DNA from: Bos javanicus
Lineage: Eukaryota; Chordata; Mammalia; Artiodactyla; Bovidae
Reading direction: 5' to 3'
DNA length: 64,000 nt
Assembly: GCF_032452875.1 (NCBI RefSeq)
Contig: NC_083890.1
Location: forward strand, 47,688,483 to 47,752,482
The notes under the pieces were generated by a model. That model saw nothing but the letters and a program-made list of their open reading frames with translations, had not been told where the DNA came from and ran no database searches. Position numbers and translations under genes: made by a program. Below are positions 10,641 through 22,794 of the stretch, one piece after another (within the stretch, counting starts at the first letter, position 1; each line of letters opens with the position of its first letter).

Positions 10641-12080
10641 CCACCAGAGCAGGCGATAACTCTTATTTAAATACTTGGCCAGCCAGCATGTCAAGCTGCT
10701 TGTGTTGGGGTGTGACCCTGCGTTGGTGACCGAGAAAGGTTTCCGTGGCCACTGGATGGCCCCGCCCCCTGTCAGTCACTCAGGGCCCTCCCATCAGGCC
10801 CCACCTACTCCACACGCCCCGCCTCCCCTGCTCTGACCTGCTGGGTGTTAACACCTCTCCGCTCTCACTCTGTCCTTACCCCCGGCACAGTTTCCTGACC
10901 TCCTGCCTCCTCCCAGTTCACTCCACATCCAACTGCTCCATGTGGTCTTCATAGTCCGTCATTCTTTGACTAGTTCCATCTTTTCTCATTCAGTGAATCT
11001 GAGGCTCCTAATTTTGCTAAAGTCGGGTTGTGGAGACCTCATGTGAGATTTTCATGCCTCATATCCACCTTCTGGAGGTTTGTTTTCCTCCCTCCATGGA
11101 GAAAACTTCCAAAACTCCAGATGTGAGCTACCTTCAGACTTCACGAGCAGGAAAAGAGAAAGGACAAGGACTTGGAAAGCCAGCATCTATCAACCCCACA
11201 CCCTAGCTCTCCATTCTTCCTGGACAGCCATCATCACCTTTGAACAGTAAACCATTTGCTTAATCACTTTGCTTTTCCCTGACTGCTGGTAATGAAATGC
11301 TGCACTCTCTAAAATAATTTCCTGACTATTTGCTAAGATTCATCTCTGACATTTCATTAAATATGATCATTTAACTGTACAAGTACAAATGCATTTTTAA
11401 TTTAGCTTACCACAGATATTACAGATGTGGGGAAATGAATTCACATTGCTCTAGGACAAATATATCATTCACATATGCAAGCGACAAAAGAACAAATTAT
11501 TAAAAATTACTGAAACTTCCATGAAGATTTATATTTAACTTTTCCATTTTCAACCTCCACATCACTGGGAAAACACATAGCATATCACCCTGTCAGCCAT
11601 GATTCTGTGAAGAATGTGGGCGGCATTCTGAAAGGCTCTCGATCAACAGCCTTGTCTCTGTCATCGACACACTGAGGCAGGAAAGAGATGGAGACGATTT
11701 CAAGAGCAAAGTTATGAGGTTGGCAGTCTTATCACTAAAGCAGTTGCTAATTTGCCTTCCCTACAAAAACAAAACAGCAAAAGGAAGTATGTCTTCTATG
11801 CCATGTGCTATAATCCAATCAGAATAAATGCGAAAGTTTTATTGAATAGGAAAGTGCTCACATGTGAACTGACATTCTTGAGCATCTTATTGGGATCTAT
11901 TGTCATTGAATTCAAAGCTGACTGAGGAAGGAACAAGCTTGGTTTGGGGCCTTGAGCTGTAAAGTCGAGAACTTAACAAGTCATGAGCTAACAATTACAA
12001 TCTCATAGGGTGTCAAGTGTTTCCACAGAATGTGCTTTTATTACTGTGGAAAGAAATAGGATTCTTTTCCAAAATCTTTA
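10641..12080. other. Repeat-poor intergenic stretch
   Basis: 10680-10960 is GC-rich with a possible L2 relic. 11030-12080 holds no repeat or ORF I recognise; it is one of the longer unique stretches. Confidence 0.45.
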
Positions 12081-13357
12081 AGATATGGTATGGCGGCTCA
12101 GCAGTAAAGAACCTGCCTGCCGACAGGCTAGGATCACCTTGCTGCGTCCTGAAGCAATTAGGCCAGCCAGTAAGAGCTCTGATTCCTGAGCCCCGAGCCT
12201 GTAAAATCCCACCACTCATAAGTGTCACTGTTCTGCTGCTGTCACAAGTGATGTCGCCGAGTGAGGCTGCACGCCTGTGAGGACTCTGCTCATTCTCGAC
12301 AAAGGGGATTGAGGGGTGTCTAAACCTCCCAAAATGATTAAACGACCATTAGCAAAGTTGTGTTTTTTTTTTTTTTTAACCACAGGAGCAAGTGTGCCAT
12401 TTGTCAAAAGCTGAACCTTGATGTGCTAATCCAAAAGGATTTTGAATGCAATGTGTTGAAACATTAAGAGACTAACTCTGTCTCTTAGCAAACAGCTGGA
12501 CCCAGGATAGAAGTGGACGTGTCTCCTCCCATCAGTGTTTGCTTTCCAGTTTCGTAGGTTTGCATCACACCTTTCGTTTCAGAAGCTTGGCGGCAGGCGC
12601 TTTTTTGTTTTCTGGAAGAACAGCAGCATGGTTTCAGTCGCCTCTAGTGCACAGGGGGAAACTTGAACCCTCTGTTGGTTCCAAGAAATATTTTCCCTCC
12701 TATCGTGAGCAGCAAGGAAGGAGCAGCTGTACTCTGAAGGCAGCGGGAATGACGGGACGGTCTGCTCACCTGCAATGAGACAGAGCTTCCGGCTCCCCCA
12801 GCGATCCCCCAAGGAGAAATGCAGGTAGGTTTATCTCGACACCCCCAGCCCCTTCCCAGCCCCTCCTCCTGGGAAGTTTCAGTGCTTGTATCCGGAATGT
12901 CCAGCTGGACCACTTCACCAACCCCACTCAGCAGCGAACCAGGCTCGCGTAAAAGGAATGCCTGCCAGTTTTCCATCCTTTATGCACTATTGGTCCAGAA
13001 CAGCCACATTTACTCAGCTGCACCTATTCCCTATCTTGTCTGTTTCAGATCGCCATTCATTCGTCAGTTGCCCCTCTCAGGCCCATCCCTCTCCCCCAAG
13101 CTTGATGTTGAAAATGGCCATCACCCCAGCTCTTTGACTTCTGGTCGCCCATCTCCCCCAGCACGAACTAAGACCAATAATGACCTCACTGTTTAAAATC
13201 AACTACCCGACTCACCTACTAAGCTTTCAGGTAGCGCCTTTCAGAAGTCACTCACCCTTTGGACAGTAGATGATATCCGTGGTCACACAGTGGAACGTCA
13301 TGGACTATCAGGAGGAGAAAAGTGATTTTCCCAACCGAGCATAAATCCACACAACAG
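12081..13357. other. Repeat-poor intergenic stretch
   Basis: A weak tRNA-SINE-head-like segment lies at about 12095-12142 (GGCGGCTCAGCAGTAAAG). A T-run is at 12363-12378. Open frames at 12539-13196 overlap on both strands and resemble nothing known. Confidence 0.4.
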
Positions 13358-13545
13358 GGACTTCCCTGGTGGAGCAGTGCTGAGACTTGGCCTTCCAAAG
13401 CCGAGGGTGCAGGTTCAGGCCCTGGTTGGGGAGCTCAGATCCCACAAGCCTTGTGGCCAAGAAACCAAAACATAAGACAGAAGCAATACAGTAACAAATT
13501 CAGTAAAGATCCACATCCAAAAAAAAAGCTTTAAAATAAATAAAT
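13358..13545 (+). mobile_element. CHR-2 SINE
   Basis: GGACTTCCCTGGTGGAGCAG head, diverged body, tail of A-runs and AAATAAATAAATA. Confidence 0.8.
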
Positions 13546-14034
13546 AAGTCTACATAAGGTTTCCCCACCTGTTTAAGTAGCCAGGTAGCCAGGCCGACCT
13601 GAAAACATGCAGACTCAGCAGAACTTACCTCCATGGGCCCCGCAGCCCAGCCTCCCGCTTCCATGCTCCCCTTTGGTCCTCTGAAGCCCTGCCTCTCCCC
13701 ACCTCTCTTGCGGGCACCAAACTCTCATTGCCTTACTTCCAATCCTTCAACCTTCTATCCTCTTCTACTTTCAAGACAGGATGTGCTATCAATTCTTCAC
13801 AGCCCCATGTGAAACCAAGTTGTGCTTTGTGTAATGACCAAACAATTATTCAGTGTCCAGTGAGTGCACGGCCCCACCTAGTAAGAGAAGCAGGGAGGAA
13901 AACACAGCACCCCAGGCTGAGTCCAGAAACCTGCTCACGGGCTCGTCCACTCCAACCAGCCCGGTGACCTTTACCATCAGCACTGGATTGGGTGGAGTCT
14001 AAGAGATCTGCCACTCCTATGCACCTACAGACTT
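13546..14034. other. Intergenic stretch with no recognised feature
   Basis: Pyrimidine-rich around 13630-13760; no repeat or gene recognised. Confidence 0.4.
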
Positions 14035-14235
14035 AAATTTGCATAGCATTTTATACTTTTCAACATACTTTCATTCACCCATTCAATACATATTATCTCA
14101 TCTTTAGCTTCAAAACAGCCTGTGGGGTAGGTCTGGAAGCTACTCTTCCTAGCTCCCATATCTTAGATGGGAATGCTAAAGCTCAGTGAGATGAAATTAT
14201 TCCACCAAGTCCTGTGACTCTGAAGGAGAATTCAT
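14035..14235 (-). mobile_element. MIR-like SINE relic
   Basis: Text such as TTATCTCATCTTTAGC, GTGGGGTAGG and GCTAAAGCTCAGTGAGATGA resembles the MIR core/3' region. Strand is uncertain. Confidence 0.4.
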
Positions 14236-14679
14236 ACCAAAAAAAAAAGAAGAAGAAGTGGGGGGAGTGGGTGGAACATGATAAAAAAAGTAATCATTGC
14301 TTTGTAAGGTAAGTACTATGGGAATTCAGAAGAACCATTCCACCCTCCCAAACCCCAAATTGGGAGGACTTTAGTTTAAAAAAAAAAAAAACCTCCCCAT
14401 GGAGGGGTCAGACCAGAATGAAAAAGCAAATTTTAGTAAATGATGGTGACCGCAAAGCTATCTGCAGCAAGGAAAATAGTGTGTGCAAAGATCTCACATG
14501 TGATTATCATTTTCTCAGATCTCTACTGGACACAGGACCTTGCTTTCAATTCTACTGGGAAACAAGTTGATTTCAGAAAGGTAAAGGGTAACTTTTTTTT
14601 CAGAAAAGAAAAACAACAGCAACAACATTAATAATAAATAACCCACTTCTAATTTGCATCTCAGTTTTTCTCAACTCTT

Positions 14680-14880
14680 TTTTAAAATTGCAGTGTAGTT
14701 GATTTACAATGTTTTGTTAGTTTCTGATGTACAGCAAAGGGAGTCAGATATATATATATGTATATGTTATTTTTCAGGTTCTTCTCCATTATAGGTTATT
14801 AAAGGTATAGAATCTAGTTCCCTTGCTATACAGTAGGACCTTGTTATTTACATAAAAGGTAACTGTATGGTGTGATTGCT
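14680..14880 (-). mobile_element. L1 3'UTR fragment
   Basis: TTGATTTACAATGTTTTGTT and TATACAGTAGGACCTTGTTA are antisense ruminant L1 3'UTR phrases, seen again at 29871 and 32085. Confidence 0.75.
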
Positions 14881-14938
14881 GGACCATAGATAAGAAATGC
14901 GTCCAGGGAGTTCCAAAATCAGTCGGTACTTAGGATAA

Positions 14939-16172
14939 CTAAGTACACATGTTCCAGATGTTCGAGTTGGTTTTCGAAAAGGCAGAGGAACCAGAGATCA
15001 ATTGGTCTTTCGGCAATTTTGCAATTGCCAAAACCCACTGGATCATCTAAAAAGCAAGACAGTTCCAGAAAAACATCTATTTCTGCTTTACTGACTATGT
15101 CAAAGCCTTTGACTGTGAGGATCCCAACAAACCATGGAAGATTCTTCAAGAGATGGAAATACCAAACCACCTGACCTGCCTTTTGAGAAATCTGTATACA
15201 GGTCAGGAAGCAGCAGTTAGAACTGGACCTGGAACAACAAACTGGTTTCAAATTGGGAAAGGAGTACCTCAAGGTTGTATATTGTCACCTGCTTATTTAA
15301 CTTAGATGCAGAGTACATCATAAGAAACGCTGGGTTGGATGAAACACAAGCTGGAATCAAGATTGCTGGGAGAAATATCAATAACTTCAGATATGCAGAT
15401 GACACCACCCTTATGGCAGAAAGCGAAGAAGAACTAAAGAGCCTCTTGATGACAGTGAAAGAGGAGAGTGAAAAAGTTGGCTTAAAACTCAACATTCAGA
15501 AAACTAAGATCATGGCATCTGGTCCCGTCACTTCATGGCAAATAGATGGGGAAACAGTGGAAACAGTGACAGACTTTATTTTTGGGGGCTCCAGAATCAC
15601 TGTAGATGGTGACTGCAACCATGAAATTAAAAGACGCTGCTTGCTCCCTGGAAGAAAAGTTATGACCAAGGTAGACAGCATATTAAAAAGCAGAGACATT
15701 ACTTTGCCAACAAAGGTCTGTCTAGTCAAAGCTATGGTTTTTCCGGTAGTCATGTATGGATGTGAGAGTTGGACTATAAAGAAAGCTGAGCACTGAAGAA
15801 TTGATGCTTTTGAACTGTGGTGTTGGAGAAGACTCTTGAGAATCCCTTGGACTGCAAGGAGATCCAACAAGTCCATCCTAAAGGAGATCAGTCCTGGATG
15901 TTTACTGGAAGGACTGATGTTGAAGCTGAAACTCCAATACTTTGGCCACCTGATGCAAAGAGCTGACTCATTTGAAAAGACCCTGATGCTGGGAAAGATT
16001 GAGGGCAGGAGGAGAAGGGGACCATAAAGGATGAGACGGTTGGATGGCATCACCAACCCAATGGACATGAATGTGAGTAAAGTCTGGGAGTTAGTTATGG
16101 ACAGGGAGGCCTGGCATGCTGCAGTCCATGAGGTCGCAAAGAGTTGGACATGACTGAACTGAACTGAACTGA
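14939..16172 (+). mobile_element. BovB LINE, 1.2 kb, with 11-bp target-site duplication
   Basis: Covers the reverse transcriptase from the FRKGRGTRDQ-like segment (diverged) through YADD to the (CTGAA)n tail. ACTTAGGATAA at 14928-14938 and 16173-16183 is perfect. The frame is broken: one C missing near 15290, a TGA in the AEH segment near 15796, and a local rearrangement near 15000-15030. At the diagnostic site (near 15537) this copy keeps TGG. Confidence 0.93.
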
Positions 16173-16183
16173 ACTTAGGATAA

Positions 16184-16823
16184 ACAGAAATCATCAGGAG
16201 GAGAGAAATCTCTCACTTACCCAGATCAAGTCAAACACCTTGTCATGTATCCAGGGCTACGTGTGATCACCAAGGAAATGACTATCCCAGTCTTAATACT
16301 GCTTCTCATTACTACTACTAGGAATCAAACAAAATACTCCTAATTTTATAATAATTACGAGGATAATTTTAGTGAAAGTCTTAGTAGAGCTGAAATACCC
16401 TATCAAGCAAGACAAGACTTTTCTAAAGTAATTCCTAAAATAATATCCCACCTCTTTCCTAATTCTCTCTCTAACAAATAAGAGGGGGTAAAAATATTTT
16501 CGTGACCCTACTCTGGATGAAATACATAGCATTCGCAGCTTTCCTTCACTTCTCATATTTTTTTAAAGAAGGGTTATATGTAAAAGCAACATTTCAATTA
16601 TTTTTGCAATCCAAGCTCTTATTTATTTTTCACTTGTTTTCATATTTTATTTTATTTTAATATTTGTTTGAATCGTAGTTCCCTTACATTGAATGACTTA
16701 GAGAAGCAAGACTGTACATTTAATTCCATTTTTATGGCATTCTCACGTTGCTTCACATAAGAACTTAATGGCAGTGAAAAGGAGGATGCTGCAAGGTGCT
16801 GTTAATTAAGATGATGAAGATAG
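16184..16823. other. Intergenic stretch with no recognised feature
   Basis: AT-rich; no gene or repeat recognised. Confidence 0.45.
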
Positions 16824-17035
16824 TGATTGTTGTTTAGTTGCTAAGTCGTGTCCATCTCTTTTGCAACCCCATGGACTGTAGCCCGCCAGGCTTCTCTGTC
16901 CATGGGATTCTCCAGGCACGAATACTGGGGTGGGTTGTCATTTCCTCCTAGAGGGGATCTTCCCGACCCAGGGTTGAACCCATACCTCCTGCGTTGGCAG
17001 GTAGATTCTTTACCACTGAGCCACCAGGGAAGTCC
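16824..17035 (-). mobile_element. Bov-tA SINE
   Basis: Starts with the antisense Bov-A end (TTGCTAAGTCGTGTCC) and ends with the antisense head CCACCAGGGAAGTCCT. Confidence 0.9.
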
Positions 17036-18439
17036 TGATGATGGTGATGGCGAGGATGAAGATGCTGACGAGGTTCACTGTGATTAATGAAAAATCCTTC
17101 CTCTCCGATGACTTCCACAAGCCATTTTCCTATGGCTTTCAAGTGTCTTTCCTCCTCAGAGACACCACGTTTCCCTAAAAGACTTTTACCGGCTCGTCAG
17201 CATGATTTAGCGGGATGAAAGAAAATGAGAAATTTTCTGTAACTCAGAAAAACTCTTGCTTTATCACAAGGAAGTTCAGCAATCTAATGTCAGGTGGGGG
17301 GAAGGAGAAGTTGCAGAAGAAAAGGAAATCATAATAAGCCTCAGGTGACCCCCTCTGAGTAGGAAGACTACAAAATAGAGCAGAGAAATGAGAAAGTTAG
17401 GTTGTGCCAGTAAATGTTTGAAACTTGAGTGCATCTGAGGAGATGCTGGAGGCAAAGATGCCATCTGATAGCAGAACTTGGTCTGAGAAGGCAGGGCTGG
17501 GCTACCTCTTCCATCAGGCAGTCGGAGCTGATGAGCCCTGACAGGCAGCTCTGAATAATTGCTCTAATCGCTTCAGTGAGCCCTCTACTTCATCCTAGGA
17601 AAGGAGTCATGCCTCAGCTGGCTTCAGAAGCCAGGCACCCCTAACCTGACATCTCTAACAAAGATGCATTTATTTCCAGGGAAGCATTGCTTGTCGGAAG
17701 CAGTGATGGGGGGAGTTCAACAGAAAGTTGGCCGTAGATCAGGACCTCGTTAAACCACTCTGGAGTTTGTATTTGCAGGCTGCCTTGATGTGATGACCAG
17801 TTAGTAGAGACTGATAATCCCAAGAAAGGCAGAAATATGTCACCCGGAATTGGGTTGTAGATTCCACTCTCCCAGAGAGTAGGAGATAATTAGGGCAGTG
17901 AGTCATCAAAACTTTTCATGTCAAGTGTAGAACACACTCTCTCCAAATAAGAAACTGTCAGATCCGCTTAAAGCTGTGAGCGACAGGGACCTCCTTCCAG
18001 CCTGTACCTTCTCATCGGAGATGCCAGCTTATTTTAGAGGGCAAAGGGCTGAGACACTTCACTTGAGCCTCAGTCTCCTGTGCATTTGTTTGTTTTGCTA
18101 CAGAATGAAACATAAATGATAAAATTTCTCAGCCCTTGAGGCAATTACGTGCTTGTGGCTTTCCCTGATACTCGAGCATTTTTGCCTCACTACTCAGGTA
18201 ATTTCTACAGAAGACAAAGTAATTGATTCTGATACTGAGCAATGAATTATCCCACCAGTCCATCTAAAGGGAAGGAATTTTCATGGGAAGAAAGTATTCC
18301 ATAAAATTCCCCATAATGTGTTAAAAAAAACTATGGGAGCTCATAGGTGTCAATCCAAGTAACTTTTAGAGCAATGACATCAACCATGTACTCACCAATG
18401 TGCACACTTCTCTATTACTGATTGTAGCATATCTTATTT
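17036..18439. other. Longest clearly repeat-poor intergenic stretch upstream of EEF1E1
   Basis: No SINE, LINE or LTR signature is visible over about 1.4 kb, in a region otherwise saturated with them. No convincing ORF. Possible conserved non-coding DNA, which is inference only. Confidence 0.4.
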
Positions 18440-18570
18440 GAGATAATTATTTTTGTGTCCGTGCCCCCACATCAATTTGAGCTTCAAGAGGGCTGGAATC
18501 ACCTTGTTCACCATATAATCCTAGGGCTTATCCTAGTCCCTGGCAATTAACAGGTGCTCAATGAATGTTG
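18440..18570 (+). mobile_element. L2 LINE 3'-end relic
   Basis: GCTTCAAGAGGGCTGGAATC and GGTGCTCAATGAATGTTG match the L2 3' end. Confidence 0.6.
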
Positions 18571-18579
18571 CACAATCAA

Positions 18580-18697
18580 CCTTTTTTCTTGGCCGTGCCA
18601 TGAGGCATGTGGGATCGTAGCTCCCCAACCAGAGATCAAGCCCACACCCCTGCAGTGAAAGCACAGAGTCTTAACCACTGGACTGCAGGGAAGTCAG
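18580..18697 (-). mobile_element. CHR-2 SINE
   Basis: Antisense CHR: CTTGGCCGTGCCATGAGG at the left and CCACTGGACTGCAGGGAAGT at the right. Confidence 0.85.
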
Positions 18698-19092
18698 CAC
18701 AACCCATTTTCTTAAACCCTGAGTTAATTCTTTCCATTAGCACAATCCCAAATAATCATCTTAACTAAAGCTGTGCTTCTATACGAACTTTCATATTGTA
18801 TTGATACCATTCCTTTACTCTTTTCTGTTGTTCTCTGTGTCGCTTTCTTTCCCCATCCTTCATTCATTCTATTTCATTTACTATGAGGCTAATGTAGGGT
18901 TTTCCTGAAGAGTATGTCAGAAAAAAAAAAAAAAAGTGAAAGAGAATGGATATTTATTGAGTGATTAGGGTGAGTGCTAATGAGAGAGACAAAATAGATG
19001 ATTAAATAGTTAACCCCACTAGGGGATTGTAAGTAAAAAATATGAGACCCCCATAAGCCAATCCAACAGGCATTCCAATGAATTTACCCTAA

Positions 19093-19156
19093 ATGTGCCC
19101 AATCTTGTTCGATCTCGAAGCTAAGCAGGGTCTGGCCTAGGGGGTGGGAGACCAAA
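19093..19156 (+). pseudogene. 5S rRNA-derived fragment
   Basis: GATCTCGAAGCTAAGCAGGG, then TCTGGCCTAG and GGTGGGAGACC, follow the central part of vertebrate 5S rRNA in order, with small deletions. Both ends of the 5S sequence are missing, so it is a dead fragment and not an rRNA gene. Confidence 0.8.
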
Positions 19157-19171
19157 GAATTGACTGCAAGA

Positions 19172-19352
19172 TGTTATTCAGTCCCTAAATCCTGCTGTCT
19201 CTTTGCCACTTCATGAACTGCCACACGCCAAGCTTCCCTGTCTTTCACTATCCCCCCAGAGTTTGTTCAAATTCCTATCCATTGAGTCCATGATGCTATC
19301 TAACCATCTCATCCTCTGTCACCCTCTTGTCCTTTTGCCTTCAATCTTTCTT
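19172..19352 (-). mobile_element. Old BovB 3'-end fragment
   Basis: Antisense BovB 3' text (CTATCCATTGAGTCCATGAT, AACCATCTCATCCTCTGTC) with many more differences than the other copies. Confidence 0.65.
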
Positions 19353-19365
19353 CCTTTTAAAGGTA

Positions 19366-20204
19366 GCATTTGGCTGTATTCATCTATGGATGAGAACCCT
19401 AGGCAAATTCCATTAACATTTGAAATTATACTAATGTACCTTCTGTGCATACATTGAGGGGCTAAAGCTGATTGAATAAGGCAGCAGTTTGGGAAGTCTG
19501 GATCCTCATTTCTAATTCTCATGCCATGACCATGCACGGTTGCTTTTTTAAAAATCTATAGACCCGGTATTCATAAACTGCTTGAAATAGTTTGGCAATG
19601 GTAAATAGATAAATACATGGAATATATAAAATGGAAAGACAATGGAAAGCAAGATCTCTGGGAGAAAACCTGCTTCTCTGTGATACAGGAAAGATGATTC
19701 CTTGGAGACCATGTTTCCATTTCATAAATTTAACTGTAGACTTCCCTCTCAAGAATTTAAGGAAACCTTTCAATCTCCCATATAAATTTAGGTAATTATA
19801 AGTAACATGTAGCAGTAAACGTCATTCCTCTAATTTACTATTTTACTTACCGAGACTAGTGACATTTGCAGCAAAGACAACTAAGCCTTTCTCCTTGTGT
19901 AAGGAATCGTGATCCCAAATCCTCTTTGCTGATTCTTCAGCAATAAATGTTTTGGCCTCTTTTGTGCCCATCTTCCCTGTCTTTCTGATCAATGTGCCAC
20001 TTGTGCTGACCTTGCTTTATAAACTCACAGTTACTGCTATCATAAGAACTAGACCCATGTCACATGATATAAACCTATTTCTTTAGCTGCTACTCCCTTC
20101 AATAACTATTCCAGTAGCATTCTACAGACAAGACAACATAGCACAAGGATGCATGCAAAGAAACAAAAAAGCATAAAATAAGGAGGAAGCATTTTATAAT
20201 CACC
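19366..20204. other. Intergenic stretch with no recognised feature
   Basis: 19830-20000 has an LTR-like flavour (CAGCAATAAATGTTTTGGCC) but I cannot assign it. Confidence 0.35.
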
Positions 20205-20220
20205 GTGTGTGTGTGTGTGT
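20205..20220 (+). repeat. (GT)n microsatellite
   Basis: Eight GT units immediately at the end of the following Bov-tA. Confidence 0.9.
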
Positions 20221-20432
20221 ATGCGCTCAGTGGTAGCCAACTCTTTGTGACTCCAGGGACTGTATCCTGCCAGGCTCTTCTGTCCGTGGCATTCTCCAGG
20301 CAAGAATACTGGAGTGGGTTGCCATTTCCTTCTCCAGAGGATCTTCTCCACGCAGGGATTGAACCCACGTCTCTTGAGTCTCCTGCATTGGCAGGCAGAT
20401 TCTTTTACCATCTGAACCATCAGGGGAGCCCT
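20221..20432 (-). mobile_element. Bov-tA SINE
   Basis: Antisense Bov-A body then antisense head (CATCTGAACCATCAGGGGAG). Confidence 0.9.
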
Positions 20433-21682
20433 TTGATAATCACTATCAAGAACTAATGCACATAAGATAGTAAAGAGTAACATAAAGGGAATTTTAACAA
20501 ACAGGCATCCAGAGCATACTGACACCTGTTAGATAACAGAATCTAAATGTTACAACTCCATAGATAGGACAAATATATTGATACAGTGCTACTTAAAATT
20601 TTTTTTTTGTTTGCATGAGTTTTGTAGACTTTTACCGAGTTTTCTATTCGGTGTCACAAAATGACATGATGATGTCATCCAAGCTCCTTTCAACCAGTTT
20701 CAGAGCTTCCTCCCTGCATACGGCACAGAACTTGCATGAGCTCAAGTTGATAAGCATCTTAAAACAAACTGTCCAGGTGCTAGATTCATCTCAATCTATT
20801 TATTGGAAAGTAATGAATTAATTCATCTTGAAGGGAGGTTCTCAACATGTCTCCCACTGAGCTTAATAAAGGTGAAATAGACAATTGGAGAAGGGAGACA
20901 GAGAGGGTCAAATATAAGAAGAGATCTGAGAGGCAAGTTCCCCGGATCAGATCTCCATCTGGAGAAAGTCCTCTCTCCTTTTTCTCCTTGGCCGCCTCCT
21001 CATCCTCAGTTTTCTTATCTAAAAGCCTGGGAAGTATCCATTTTCATCCAGAAATCACTTGGATGAAAACCAAATTAATTATTGTTTTCCACTGTCATGC
21101 AAAGTTGAGATATTTTTAAATCCCATGTTGGTATAATATTATTTTATGACATCATAGACTTATAGTTATCAGACCAGGTTATGCTGGGTAACAAAATATC
21201 TCCCACATTTCAGTGTCTTAAAGTATCATATGTGCCTTCTGGTCATTTTTATTGTCCATACCTTGTCACATGAACATGGGAGATTAGGATTCCACCCCCA
21301 GAAGGGCCATGCATAACTGTAAACAATAATAAGATCTACTGCAATGATGAACCAGTTGACAACATTTTAAATGGATGTGTTTTAATTTTTAAGTCACTAA
21401 TTCACTGAGATATTTTTATATCATAATTTTTTTTGATGGAGTGTGGCTAGGAAAGAAGCCATAGGATATATACAATTCTCCGTTAAGTTAAAATAGAATT
21501 CTTTTGAGATAAAATTTGATATTTTATAGTTTATTATATATTTATGAATGTTTATTAAAATTTATAAATTTTACATTTTATAGTATATTTTATTAGATAA
21601 AATATATTTATAACAATGATTTTTATATTTTAAAGTCTGCATAATGATCTGGACACCAACCCATGGCATAAAAAAAGGGATT
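20433..21682. other. Repeat-poor, partly very AT-rich intergenic stretch
   Basis: 21530-21620 is almost pure A/T with repeated TTTATA words. 21160-21230 may be an old LTR relic. No gene recognised. Confidence 0.4.
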
Positions 21683-21857
21683 TTGCTGGAACTTCGCTGA
21701 TGGCCCCGTGGCTATGACTCTCTGCTCCCAGTGCAGGGGTCCTGAGTCGGGGAACTAGATCCCACAGGCTGCAGTGAAGATCAGAGATCTCCTATGCTGA
21801 GAGTAAGACCTGGTACAGCCAAATAAAGAAACACTTTTTTTTTTTTTTTTTTTTTTA
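21683..21857 (+). mobile_element. CHR-2 SINE ending in a long T-run
   Basis: GGAACTTCGCTGATGGCCCC head and AAATAAAGAAACAC near 21825, followed by about 24 T (to about 21857). CHR elements normally end in A, so the T-run is odd. Confidence 0.75.
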
Positions 21858-21871
21858 AGAAAAGAGAGAGA

Positions 21872-22107
21872 GGGACTTCCCTGGTGGCCCAGTGCTTAAG
21901 AATCCCCCTGCCAATGCAGGCAACACGGGTTCGGTCTGTGTTCTGGGAAGATCCCACGTGCTGCAGGACACCTAAGCCTGAGTGCCACAGCTACCAAGCC
22001 CGTGCGCCCAGAGCCTGTGCTCCGAACAGGAGAAGCCGCGGCAACGAGAAGCCCTCGCGCCACAATCAGAGAGCAGCAGCAGGGGACCATATTTCAGTCA
22101 AATAAAT
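21872..22107 (+). mobile_element. CHR-1 type SINE
   Basis: GGGACTTCCCTGGTGGCCCA head, then GGAGAAGCCGCGGCAACGAG body. CpG-rich and relatively intact. Confidence 0.85.
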
Positions 22108-22159
22108 CAACACCTCAGACTGGTCAGCTCATTTCTAGACTAGGGACGGGGCGGAAGAG

Positions 22160-22690
22160 GCGTTATGGACTGAATCGTGCCCCCCACCCCAATCAACCAA
22201 ACCCCCAGCACCTCTGAATGCGTCTGCCTTTAGAGATGGGTCTTTGAAGTGATTAAATTAAAATGAGGCCCTTAGGGTGGGTCCTAATCCAACCTGACTA
22301 GTGTCCTTTTGTGAAAAGGAAATGCAGACAGAAGGGCAGATGCCAGGATGCACACAAGCCCAGGGGGTGGTCACGTGAGGACGCAGGGCGAAGACAGCTG
22401 TCCACAAGCTGGGGAAGACAGGAGCCTCAGAAGGAACCAGTCCTGCCCTCCAAGGGAACCTTCCACCACCTCGATCTTGAATTTCCAGCCTTCGAGGACG
22501 CAGGGCGAAGACGGCTGTCCACAAGCTGGGGAAGACAGGAGCCTCAGAAGGAACCAGTCCTGCCCTCCAAGGGAACCTTCCACCACCTCGATCTTGAATT
22601 TCCAGCCTTCAGAATTGTGAGAGAATGAACTTCTGTTGCTTAAGCACCCAGTCCTGACATTTATTATGGCAGCCTGAGTGGACCAGTGTA
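22160..22690 (+). mobile_element. MaLR-like LTR containing a tandem duplication
   Basis: GGACTGAATCGTGCCCCCCA at the left, GGTGGGTCCTAATCCAACCT near 22277, and TTCAGAATTGTGAGAGAATG near 22608 follow the order of an MLT1/MST-type LTR. A 117-bp segment occurs twice inside it. Confidence 0.7.
22377..22610 (+). repeat. 117-bp tandem duplication (2 copies)
   Basis: Copy 1 is 22377-22493 and copy 2 is 22494-22610. By direct comparison they differ at one base (AAGACAGCTG versus AAGACGGCTG). 117 is a multiple of three, so it gives mirrored open frames on both strands. Confidence 0.95.
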
Positions 22691-22794
22691 GGGAACACAG
22701 TTAGTGACCCCAAGTCAGCAGGTCTGTCCTTCAAACACTTTTTTGTTTGTTTGTTCTAAGCAACTGTGTGCACTTTTATGATTCCAAATAAACT

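Noticed and set aside
12539..13196. Overlapping frames on both strands suggesting a small gene
   Set aside because: Frames conflict, codon patterns look random, and no family resemblance or reliable splice sites support them.
22311..22628. Mirrored 70-105 codon frames on both strands
   Set aside because: Produced by the 117-bp duplication, whose length is a multiple of three; it lies inside an LTR.
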